Shown here: positions 25,907 to 33,638 of the stretch, piece after piece
Layout: each line of letters starts with the position of its first letter
Numbering within the stretch: the stretch's first letter is position 1
DNA from: Winogradskyella undariae
Lineage (GTDB): Bacteria > Bacteroidota > Bacteroidia > Flavobacteriales > Flavobacteriaceae
Assembly: GCF_013285155.1 (NCBI RefSeq)
Contig: NZ_JABTEL010000002.1
Coordinates: 310,001-374,000, forward strand
Reading direction: 5' to 3'
DNA: 64,000 bases
Notes under the pieces: model-generated
Databases searched by the model: none
Told to the model about the DNA's origin: nothing
The model's input: only the letters and a program-made list of their open reading frames with translations
Program-made: the position numbers and the translations under genes

Positions 25907-27160
25907 TTACTTTAAAATAAGCTTCTTAGTCACACTATTATTTCCTGAAGTAAATTGTAAGACATAGATACCACTAGCTAATGAAGATAAATCAAGGGAT
26001 TTATTATAAAACCCTGAGTTTATATTTAAGCTAGTTTGATACACTTTTTGACCTGTAGTTGAGAAAATAGAGACTTCATTGTTATTTGAAGCTAATGTAT
26101 TTACATCATAAATTAAATTTACTTTTTTGTCTGTTGTAGGATTTGGATACATTCCGAAAGCAACAGAACTATTTACATCTTCGATACTTAAAGCATTCGT
26201 TACATTTTCAAAAGCAAAAGAAAGGTTTCCTGTACTGCTTCCTTCAAAGGCTGTAAAATACAATCTGTAAATAGCGTCGTCTGCATATTTTATGTAATAA
26301 GCCTGATTAGAGCTTACATCGTAAGCCCAAGCATCATTTAAATCTTTCCAATCGTAACCAATAGTATTGATGTCATCAGAATAAGTTAATGTTGGGTTTG
26401 CTGGCATACCATTAACTTCATCATTTTGTGCCACAGTAACTTCATCACTATGTAAAACACCTGTTACTGGGTAGAAAAAACTTCCGTCACCAAAATAATC
26501 GTTTGCATATTTAGTGAATACAAAATCCCAATCAGCAATTGCAGGTTCAGCGACAACCTCTTCATTATTTTGTAAAGAGTAATAATTAAATTTATTTTCT
26601 GGATTATTTGTATTAGAAACCGTTGCAGTTTGGTCTTCGCTCCAAGTTGAAGTTTCGGCGTTCCAAGTGGCATACTTAAAAGTATAACCAGCAGCATAGC
26701 TTTCATTAATGAACTTTCTATAGGTTCCGTCTGCATATTTTAAAACAAATACAATAGATCCTACCACAGCATGAGTTGAAGGGTTGTATTCTCCAAAACC
26801 ATAAGAAGCAGAACCTTGTTCAAAAGCGCCGCCACTCCAAGTGGTTTCACTGTTTTGAAGTGCTGTCCAATTAGCTTCATTTGTTACATCAATAGAGCTA
26901 TAACTTGCAGCTGTGTTTGCAGCTTCAAAGACTTCAATACCAATACCGCTATTTACTCGCATACCGAATTCGAATGCACTTGTTCTTAAGAACGCTATAT
27001 CCCATGAGTTTGCTGTAACAGATGTTGCTGTTTCTGTGCTTAATTTATAATAAATTTGATCTGAATAAGAGGGTTGCATTGATAAATCAACGACGGTTTC
27101 TTGTGCATTAGCTGTAATAAAGAATAATACTACGGTTAAAAATTGTAAAATTGTTTTCAT
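25907..27160 (-). CDS. HmuY-like protein with T9SS sorting domain
   Basis: 417 residues. A signal peptide ends at ITANAQ. Two HmuY-like segments are visible: VVDLSMQPSYSDQIYYKLSTETATSVTANSWDIAFLRT and, after about 150 residues, EPAIADWDFVFTKYANDY, each with the W-D-(I/F)-x-F strand typical of HmuY beta-proteins; FVLKYADGTYRKF and YYIKYADDAIYRLYFTAF are matching return strands. A T9SS type A domain (FGMYPNPTTDKKV to KLILK) ends the protein. HmuY proteins bind haem outside the cell. Here a family member seems to be exported by T9SS rather than as a lipoprotein. It follows the lipoprotein HmuY gene after a terminator, so it may have its own promoter. Confidence 0.72.
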   Translation of the reverse strand: MKTILQFLTVVLFFITANAQETVVDLSMQPSYSDQIYYKLSTETATSVTANSWDIAFLRTSAFEFGMRVNSGIGIEVFEAANTAASYSSIDVTNEANWTALQNSETTWSGGAFEQGSASYGFGEYNPSTHAVVGSIVFVLKYADGTYRKFINESYAAGYTFKYATWNAETSTWSEDQTATVSNTNNPENKFNYYSLQNNEEVVAEPAIADWDFVFTKYANDYFGDGSFFYPVTGVLHSDEVTVAQNDEVNGMPANPTLTYSDDINTIGYDWKDLNDAWAYDVSSNQAYYIKYADDAIYRLYFTAFEGSSTGNLSFAFENVTNALSIEDVNSSVAFGMYPNPTTDKKVNLIYDVNTLASNNNEVSIFSTTGQKVYQTSLNINSGFYNKSLDLSSLASGIYVLQFTSGNNSVTKKLILK

Positions 27161-27215
27161 GTCTTAAATTTTTATATGTTAATTTGGATTAAATAAAAAT
27201 AACTTGTTGGGTTTT

Positions 27216-27246
27216 AAAAAAACCACCTCCGTAGAGATGGGTTTTT
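27216..27246 (-). terminator. Imperfect terminator after the HmuY lipoprotein gene
   Basis: AAAAACCACCTC pairs imperfectly with GAGATGGGTTTTT around CGTA; T/A runs flank it. It is 28 bases past the stop codon at 27274. Confidence 0.55.
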
Positions 27247-27273
27247 CAATTATATTATCTTATGACTTTTTGA

Positions 27274-28464
27274 TTAGTTATCATTTACTAATAACTCATA
27301 CTGAAATTGAGGATAACCGCGTTCACCTGTTTCGCTTTCTACTGCAGTAAACCTTAATTTATAGTAGTTACCATTATTGTCTTTTACAATATAGTATCTC
27401 CCTTCTGTTACTGAAGTTTCCCCTGTTGTGTAATCTAGACTTCTCCAATCACTACCAACTACGGCACGATCGGTATATACTAAACTAGATTCATTAACAT
27501 CTGTTAATGTGAAATCCGTATAGCTTGGTGTTATGTCATCTTCAACGTTAATTTCGTATAAACTTACGCCACCTAGTGTGTTGTGTAGGGTATAATCCGA
27601 GTAGGTTAACCCTGCTGCTAAAGAACCTTGATTACCATAATAAGAAAATACACCTCCCAAATCGATATCCCAATCCGATGATTCTGGTTCTACACTAACA
27701 ATTAGTCCATCTGTTAAACTTACCGCAGTAAGGTTGTAGTTGCTATCTTTTGTGACAACAATTTCAGAATAATCAACAGTATTGCTCAATTCTGCGTATT
27801 GAATAGTGTAGCTACTTCCATTAGATAAAACTCTAACTTTCATATAACCTCGAGGTTCACCAGTTGTGTTTAATGTGCCATTGTTAGTTGTTGGTATGTC
27901 GTTACCTAAATTCACAATGTAAACGTTATTTTCACTATCTGTAGTGGAAATCTCCCCGAATGCTGTGCCTGTTAATTCACCTTCTTTACTATCCGTAAAT
28001 GAAATACCAGCATCTAAATCTCCATATTGGTAATAGCTAACAGGAAGCCCTTGCATCAGCTCAGTTACTGTAGAAATCGTTATCGTAGTTGGTGTAAATG
28101 TTTGATCTAATGCGTTTAAAGTTAATGGAGAAACTAAAGAAGTAGATGCTGTAACCGAAGTGATATCAGTAATCCCTTCTAATTCTGCTGCTGAAACTAA
28201 TAGAGCATTATTTAAGTATACTCTGTTTTCAGAACCATTATATACAGCAATTTCCCATGAGTCTCTACGTGAAACCACTTGGTTACCTGTACTTAAATCG
28301 ACATATACACGGTTTGGCTGATTAAAGCCACCAACTTCAGGATCTATAATTCCACCTGTAGACGGTGGCGTAGTTGTTGTCGATGAAACATCATCATCAT
28401 TGCTACAACCTGTAAATAGGGCAACTCCTATAAATAGTATTAATGTTAAAAATTTGTTTATCAT
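27274..28464 (-). CDS. HmuY-family haem-binding lipoprotein
   Basis: 396 residues. The signal peptide ends in LFTGCSNDDD, a clear lipobox with an acidic surface-export signal typical of Bacteroidetes. The body has HmuY strands: RVYVDLSTGNQVVSRRDSWEIAVYNGSENRVYLNNALLVSAA, ESSDWDIDLGG and YYIVKDNNGNYYKLRFTA, arranged as a duplicated beta-fold. HmuY proteins capture haem and hand it to the TonB receptor. The gene starts 5 bases after the receptor stop codon, giving the expected receptor-HmuY operon order. The haem ligands cannot be assigned by eye. Confidence 0.85.
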   Translation of the reverse strand: MINKFLTLILFIGVALFTGCSNDDDVSSTTTTPPSTGGIIDPEVGGFNQPNRVYVDLSTGNQVVSRRDSWEIAVYNGSENRVYLNNALLVSAAELEGITDITSVTASTSLVSPLTLNALDQTFTPTTITISTVTELMQGLPVSYYQYGDLDAGISFTDSKEGELTGTAFGEISTTDSENNVYIVNLGNDIPTTNNGTLNTTGEPRGYMKVRVLSNGSSYTIQYAELSNTVDYSEIVVTKDSNYNLTAVSLTDGLIVSVEPESSDWDIDLGGVFSYYGNQGSLAAGLTYSDYTLHNTLGGVSLYEINVEDDITPSYTDFTLTDVNESSLVYTDRAVVGSDWRSLDYTTGETSVTEGRYYIVKDNNGNYYKLRFTAVESETGERGYPQFQYELLVNDN

Positions 28465-28469
28465 AATTG

Positions 28470-30620
28470 TTAGTGTTTAAAATTTAATTTATATGAAAGT
28501 TTTAAAAAATAAGATCGGCCATTACCGATTAATCGTGATGTTGATGTTGAGCTTGTATGCGCTCCAGACGAGGCAGCAGTATTTATATTTACAACATCAA
28601 GAATATTTCTAGCTCCGAGTGTAGCCTCGATATTAGGCGTAATTTTAGTCCGGATGGAGGCGTTTAGCCAAGTAAAAGATTCTGTTACACCAGTAAATGT
28701 ATTGCCATCGTTGTCACTAAACAGTGCTTCGGTTTCACCTGTGTATTTTAATTGCGCAGAAACTGTAGTATTCCAGCTTGGTAGTTGGTAAGCTAAAGAC
28801 GTTTGAAGATTAAAACTCCATAAATAGTCAGTGTCATTAGATTCAGATTCTTGGATGTTATTTTTAACTCCGAGATAGGTGCCTCCAAGACCAATATTCC
28901 AGTTTTTATAAATGAAACTATTATCTAAGGTAAACCCTAAACGTGAGCTATAATCGATATTGTCTTGTGTGAATAAGGTTCTACCATCAGCATCTTCTGT
29001 CGTAATACTAGCAATAGCATCTTTTAAATAGATATGAAAAAAATTGAAGTTGGTCTTTAAATACCCTTCTTTCTCTATTTTAAAGTTGTCTTTTAAATTA
29101 ATAAAAACCGAAATACCATCTTCAGGTTGTAGGTCTTCGTTTCCTTGTACGTTATGATTGGCATCTACAAAATAAAAGAATAGTTCCTCAAAATTAGGGG
29201 CTCTGTAAGCCGAGCCCACAACTGCTTTTAATTTAAGTGTTTCAGTGAAATTGTAATTAGAAGATAATGACCAAATTAAGTGATTATTAAATTGTGTACT
29301 ACTTGTAAACCTTGCACCAGGATGTATTGAAAGTTTTTGAGTGGGTTGAAACTCAGCAATCCCGAATAACTCGTAATTAGTGATTGTGTTTTCTACAACC
29401 TCATTAGAATAAGCTCCAGACGCATTAGCATCAAACCCAGACTGATTGGTAAACTCGTAACCAAGTTGTAAATCAAACCAACGCGATTGCTCGACAATAT
29501 TATTTATAAAAGCTTTAGAATACCATACTTCACTAGATTGGCTTAATGCATCGGTTTCTACAGATTGTGTTTGTTGTTCAAATATGTTGTAAACTAACTC
29601 TTTATAGTTCCGTTTTTGATTTTGATAGGACAACGAAAAATTATATTGCGTCGCACCATTTAAAGAACCTGAAACATTTAGGTTATTAACCCATCGATCT
29701 GTTTTATAGTTTTCATCTAATGCCGTTGGGTTTAATTGGCCGTTTTCATATCTCCCGTTAACACTATGGTTATAGATATCTAAATCCTCATTAAAATATT
29801 GTAATTTGTAAAATATATTGTGTTTACCTAAGTCTAAATCTACATTGGCAGAAGCCGTAATTTGTTCTTTAGGATTCCATTCCGTCCCACGTAAACTGTC
29901 ATTAACCACTAAATTATCTTCAATATTGACATAGTTTTGGCCTTTATACCCATTGTAATACCCTGCAAAATCATTTCTAGAAACACCAAAAGTGTAGGAT
30001 AGCTTTTCATTTACTTGATTTGTGGCTCTAAAATTTTGAATGTGTCTCCCTTCATCAAAAAACTCAAATTCATTACCTACAGTTTCTTCCTGTAAAGCCA
30101 TTTGTAATTGCCAACCGTCTTCTTTTAAACCGCGTTTGGTAATTATATTTATGACACCAGCAACAGCGTTATCACCATATAATACTCCCATTGAGCCTTC
30201 TACGATTTCAACACGTTCTACATCATCTATATTTAGTTGCGAAATATCAATGTTATTTCCAAGACCGTTATCGCTAACCATAGGAATACCATCAAGTAAG
30301 ATCTTTACATACTGTCCATCTAATCCAAATAAACTCACTGTAGAACGTCCTGAAGATGCATCTGGGTTTACGGTAATATTTAAGTTGTTAAATAAGATAT
30401 CCGCTAAATTGGCTCCTGCTACATTATCAATATCAGATCTCTTAATTGTACTTACCGTAAATAGTTTCTTACTTACAGCAGTAATATTACTTTCGCCTAC
30501 AACAACGACTTCTTTTAATTTTTCAGTTGCAGTGCTGTCTCGCTTTTTGTCTTGCGCATTTAAGAAACAACTTAAAAAAAGTAAAAAATAAAATGGATTT
30601 TTATTTTTAATTAGACTCAT
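28470..30620 (-). CDS. TonB-dependent receptor (HmuR-like, haem/iron)
   Basis: 716 residues from MSLIKNKNPFYFLLFLSCFLNAQ (signal peptide). The plug domain has KEVVVVGESNITAV, VAGANLADILFNNLNITVNPDASSGRSTVSLFGLDGQYVKILLDGIPMVSDNGLG and VERVEIVEGSMGVLYGDNAVAGVINIITKRG; the rest is a 22-strand outer-membrane barrel with the YRAPNFEELFFYF motif. It lacks a CarboxypepD-like N-terminal extension. An upstream GTG (30638) would overlap the -7 box, so the ATG at 30620 is preferred. Co-transcription with HmuY points to haem. It is divergent from the DUF6607 gene over a shared Fur-like palindrome. Confidence 0.9.
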   Translation of the reverse strand: MSLIKNKNPFYFLLFLSCFLNAQDKKRDSTATEKLKEVVVVGESNITAVSKKLFTVSTIKRSDIDNVAGANLADILFNNLNITVNPDASSGRSTVSLFGLDGQYVKILLDGIPMVSDNGLGNNIDISQLNIDDVERVEIVEGSMGVLYGDNAVAGVINIITKRGLKEDGWQLQMALQEETVGNEFEFFDEGRHIQNFRATNQVNEKLSYTFGVSRNDFAGYYNGYKGQNYVNIEDNLVVNDSLRGTEWNPKEQITASANVDLDLGKHNIFYKLQYFNEDLDIYNHSVNGRYENGQLNPTALDENYKTDRWVNNLNVSGSLNGATQYNFSLSYQNQKRNYKELVYNIFEQQTQSVETDALSQSSEVWYSKAFINNIVEQSRWFDLQLGYEFTNQSGFDANASGAYSNEVVENTITNYELFGIAEFQPTQKLSIHPGARFTSSTQFNNHLIWSLSSNYNFTETLKLKAVVGSAYRAPNFEELFFYFVDANHNVQGNEDLQPEDGISVFINLKDNFKIEKEGYLKTNFNFFHIYLKDAIASITTEDADGRTLFTQDNIDYSSRLGFTLDNSFIYKNWNIGLGGTYLGVKNNIQESESNDTDYLWSFNLQTSLAYQLPSWNTTVSAQLKYTGETEALFSDNDGNTFTGVTESFTWLNASIRTKITPNIEATLGARNILDVVNINTAASSGAHTSSTSTSRLIGNGRSYFLKLSYKLNFKH

Positions 30621-30637
30621 TCTATATAAATTTGTCA

Positions 30638-30645
30638 CAAATATA
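30638..30645 (-). promoter_or_regulatory. -7 box of the haem-receptor operon
   Basis: TATATTTG on the minus strand (30645-30638) matches TAnnTTTG and lies 18 bases before the ATG at 30620. The Fur-like palindrome begins 4 bases upstream. Confidence 0.6.
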
Positions 30646-30649
30646 TAAT

Positions 30650-30674
30650 CTTATTTTAATTCATTCTAAATAAG
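30650..30674. promoter_or_regulatory. Fur-like palindrome B (divergent iron promoter)
   Basis: Arms CTTATTTTAATT (30650-30661) and ATTCTAAATAAG (30663-30674) around C; nine of twelve arm positions pair. It lies between the divergent haem-receptor and DUF6607 genes and directly upstream of the receptor -7 box. Confidence 0.6.
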
Positions 30675-30721
30675 AATAGTTTTTTTAATTTTTTTTCAAA
30701 CACAATAATAAAATCTAACAG

Positions 30722-31624
30722 ATGAAGAAATTCGTTCCAGTATTATCTATTATTCTAGCACTCTCTTTAAGTGCTAATGCTCAAAAGAAAAAGACACAAG
30801 ATCAAGAATCCATTAAAGAAATGTGTGGTTGTTTTGAGGTGACTTTTAATTTTACTGAGACTTTCAATTACAGTAATGATTCACTTTATAGACCTTCAGA
30901 AACTAAAGTAGATAGAGGGTTAGAGTGGGCACAGTTAGTAGAGGACGATTCTAATAAAATATCTATTCAACATTTATTACAAGTAGGAAATCCAGATGAT
31001 CCAATGATTATTAAACATTGGAGACAAGATTGGTTGTTTGAGAATCAAGATTTTTATATGTACAATGGTGATAATAATTGGACGTTTGAAAAAAAATCTA
31101 AAGACGATGTAAAAGGACAATGGACACAAAAAGTGTATCAAGTAGATGATAGTCCACGTTATGAAGGTTCTGGATCTTGGGTACATGTAGATGGAAAAAA
31201 TTATTGGGAAAATACTACAACAGCACCATTACCAAGACGAGAATACACTAAACGTAGCGATTACAACATAACATTAAGAGGTAACCGCCACGAAATTACT
31301 AACTTTGGCTGGGTACATGACCAAGACAATGAAAAAGTAGTGCGTGTAGCAGGATCTGAAGATGTAATTATAGCGAAAGAAAAAGGTTATAATACCTATA
31401 AAAGAGTTGACGAAAGTAGATGTCAAGCTTCAAAAGATTGGTGGAAAGCACAAGAAGGAAAATGGAAATTGGTAAGATCTAAATGGGATGATGTATATGG
31501 AAGAGATAAAGATCTAACATTAGAAGAAAAAGTGGATAATAAAGTATTGTATAAATACTTATTTGATGACGAAATCACTGCAGAAAAAGAAATTAATAGT
31601 ATTATTGAATCTTTTGTAAAATAA
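30722..31624 (+). CDS. Secreted DUF6607-like protein in an iron locus
   Basis: 300 residues with a signal peptide (to SLSANAQ). The mature part has MCGCFEVTFNFTETFNYS, FENQDFYMYNGDNNWTFEKKSKDDVKGQWTQKVYQVDDSPRYEGSGSW and a stretch of Trp/Lys-rich turns (WWKAQEGKWKLVRSKWDDVYGRDKD), giving a beta-rich, probably periplasmic protein. I recognise it as similar to the DUF6607 family found next to iron-uptake genes in Bacteroidetes; the function is unknown. The CGC near residue 34 could be redox-active or metal-binding but this is speculation. It is divergent from the haem receptor and 22 bases before the ankyrin gene, heading the plus-strand operon. Confidence 0.72.
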   Translation: MKKFVPVLSIILALSLSANAQKKKTQDQESIKEMCGCFEVTFNFTETFNYSNDSLYRPSETKVDRGLEWAQLVEDDSNKISIQHLLQVGNPDDPMIIKHWRQDWLFENQDFYMYNGDNNWTFEKKSKDDVKGQWTQKVYQVDDSPRYEGSGSWVHVDGKNYWENTTTAPLPRREYTKRSDYNITLRGNRHEITNFGWVHDQDNEKVVRVAGSEDVIIAKEKGYNTYKRVDESRCQASKDWWKAQEGKWKLVRSKWDDVYGRDKDLTLEEKVDNKVLYKYLFDDEITAEKEINSIIESFVK

Positions 31625-31646
31625 GATTAAAAATAAACATTTATAT

Positions 31647-33134
31647 ATGAAAACAATTAAGTCCGTAGTAGTATTACTTCTTGTCATATTGGCATTACCT
31701 GCTTTTGCACAGAAGAAGAAGGAAAACATCTTTTTAAATCGTGATTTTTGGGGAACAAAACCAAGTGTAGAAACGGTTAAAGCAAAGATAAAAGAAGGGA
31801 ATAATCCTTCAGAATCAAATAAGGCTAGTTTTGATGCTGTTGTTTTTGCTACTTTACAAGACACACCGTTAGAAACCATTAAATTTCTTTTATCTCAAAA
31901 AGGGAATGATGTAAATAAACTAACTCACGATGGTAGAACTTACATTTTTTGGGCAGCATATAATGGTAACGATGAATTAGTAAAATACCTTTTAACAACA
32001 GGAGCTAAAACAGACATTACGGATGATAAAGGAAGTTCTATAATTAATTTTGCAGCTTCAGCAGGACAACAAAACACTAAAGTTTACGACCTTATTCTAG
32101 AAAAAGGAGTCAATTTAAAAACAGACTTAACACCAAGTGGTGCAAATGCTTTATTATTAGCAGCGCCAAGTGATAAGGATTTTAAACTTGTATCTTATTT
32201 TCAATCTAAAGGATTAGATATTAAAAGTGTTGATAAAAATGGAGACGGAATTTTTAATTATACAACTAAAACAGGTCATATTGACGCTTTAAAATCTCTT
32301 GTTAAAAAAGGATTGATAGGTACAGATCAGGCTTTTGTTTTTGCGGCTAATGGTGCAAGAAGATCATCTAATGGAATAGAGGTTTATGAGTATTTAGAAA
32401 GTATTGGTTTAAATCCCAATACAACAAATAAAGAAGGAGTATCACCGTTACATATTTTAGCTGCAAGAAGTAAAGATGTAAACATCATTAAGTATTTGCT
32501 TAATAAAGGACTAGATGTTAACCAAAAAGATCATAAAGGAAATACGCCTTTTATTAATGCGGCTTCAAATAATAATTTAGAGGTTGTAAAAGTATTGTCT
32601 TCAGGCCTAAACAATATAAACGATGCTAATAGAAAAGGGCAAACGGCCTTAAGTTTGGCAGTGGGTGGCAACGATGTAGATGTTGTAGCATTCTTAATTG
32701 CAAATAAAGCCAAAACAAATTTGTTAGATGCAGACGGAAATAATCTAGGTTACTACCTTATTGATTCTTATTCAGAAAGAAACAAAAAGCAATTTTACAG
32801 TAAAAAAGAGTTCTTGAATAAGAGTAAAGTAGATTTAACTGCTACTCAAAAAAATGGAAACACATGGTTTCATTTAACTGCCGAAAAAAATAGTTTGGAG
32901 TTGTTAAAAATAGCATTAGAGATGAAACAAGATATCAATGCTAAAAATAATGAAGGAAACACAGCATTGCATTTAGCGGCTCTAAAAGCTAAAGATGACA
33001 GTGTTTTAAAATTTCTATTAAAAAATGGTGCTAAGAAAGATGTTGTGACAGATTTTGAAGAGTCTGCTTACGACTTAGCTAAAGAGAACGAGTTATTAGC
33101 TAAGAATAACGTTTCAGTTGAATTTTTAAAGTAA
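31647..33134 (+). CDS. Secreted ankyrin-repeat protein
   Basis: 495 residues with a signal peptide ending in PAFAQ. Nearly the whole mature protein is ankyrin-like repeats of about 33 residues: DGRTYIFWAAYNGNDELVKYLLTTGAKTDITD, EGVSPLHILAARSKDVNIIKYLLNKGLDVNQKD, KGNTPFINAASNNNLEVVKVL, KGQTALSLAVGGNDVDVVAFLIANKAKTN and EGNTALHLAALKAKDDSVLKFLLKNGAKKD, roughly eleven in all. Such proteins bind partners; here it is probably periplasmic. Its place between the DUF6607, DUF2271 and PepSY-reductase genes implies a structural role in iron or haem handling, by inference only. There are 13 bases to the next gene. Confidence 0.85.
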   Translation: MKTIKSVVVLLLVILALPAFAQKKKENIFLNRDFWGTKPSVETVKAKIKEGNNPSESNKASFDAVVFATLQDTPLETIKFLLSQKGNDVNKLTHDGRTYIFWAAYNGNDELVKYLLTTGAKTDITDDKGSSIINFAASAGQQNTKVYDLILEKGVNLKTDLTPSGANALLLAAPSDKDFKLVSYFQSKGLDIKSVDKNGDGIFNYTTKTGHIDALKSLVKKGLIGTDQAFVFAANGARRSSNGIEVYEYLESIGLNPNTTNKEGVSPLHILAARSKDVNIIKYLLNKGLDVNQKDHKGNTPFINAASNNNLEVVKVLSSGLNNINDANRKGQTALSLAVGGNDVDVVAFLIANKAKTNLLDADGNNLGYYLIDSYSERNKKQFYSKKEFLNKSKVDLTATQKNGNTWFHLTAEKNSLELLKIALEMKQDINAKNNEGNTALHLAALKAKDDSVLKFLLKNGAKKDVVTDFEESAYDLAKENELLAKNNVSVEFLK

Positions 33135-33147
33135 TATAATTTTAAAT

Positions 33148-33633
33148 ATGAAGAATATAAAACTTATAATTTTAGTCTTTACTATAGCTTTTGGCTTGGT
33201 ATCTTTTAATACCTTATCTGAATCTTCAAAGTATAAATGTATGATTCAAATGACAAATTATACAGGTGAAGGTGCCTATATTGTCATTTCATTATTAAAT
33301 CCTGAAGGTGAATATGTAGAAACCCTTAATGTTATCGGTGATGATGATGAATGGTATAATACCATTGAGTCTTGGTGGGATTTTTACGGTAAAAAGCGAA
33401 ACGATATCGATGCTATTACAGGAGCAACGGTAAGTGGAGGTCAGCGTACGATAAATGTCATTGAAATAGATAACGACAAATTAGACAAAGGCTATAAACT
33501 TCGCTTTGAATCTGCAGTTGAAGATCAAGAATATTACGAGAGTGATGTAGAAGTAGAGTTAACTTCAGCTAATGTAAAAAGTAAAGTAGAAGGTAAAGGA
33601 TTTATCCGTTACATACGTATGATGCCTCAATAA
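33148..33633 (+). CDS. DUF2271-family secreted protein
   Basis: 161 residues; a short signal peptide (to GLVSFNTLS). The mature part YKCMIQMTNYTGEGAYIVISLLNPEGEYVETLNVIGDDDEWY and WWDFYGKKRNDIDAITGATVSGGQRTINVIEIDNDKLDKGYKLRFESAVEDQEYYESDVEVEL fits the DUF2271 pattern, with the DAxTGAT-like segment that recalls FMN-transfer motifs. In other bacteria DUF2271 genes sit beside PepSY-TM iron reductases, as here (5 bases upstream of the PepSY gene). It probably works in the periplasm with that reductase. No catalytic assignment is made. Confidence 0.8.
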   Translation: MKNIKLIILVFTIAFGLVSFNTLSESSKYKCMIQMTNYTGEGAYIVISLLNPEGEYVETLNVIGDDDEWYNTIESWWDFYGKKRNDIDAITGATVSGGQRTINVIEIDNDKLDKGYKLRFESAVEDQEYYESDVEVELTSANVKSKVEGKGFIRYIRMMPQ

Positions 33634-33638
33634 AAGCA

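Noticed and set aside
30040..30591. 183-codon open frame on the plus strand inside the haem-receptor gene
   Set aside because: Lies antisense to a clear TonB receptor; its translation has no domain or signal and reflects the codon pattern of the real gene.
30621..30638. Upstream GTG start for the haem receptor
   Set aside because: It overlaps the -7 promoter box; the ATG at 30620 gives a normal signal peptide.
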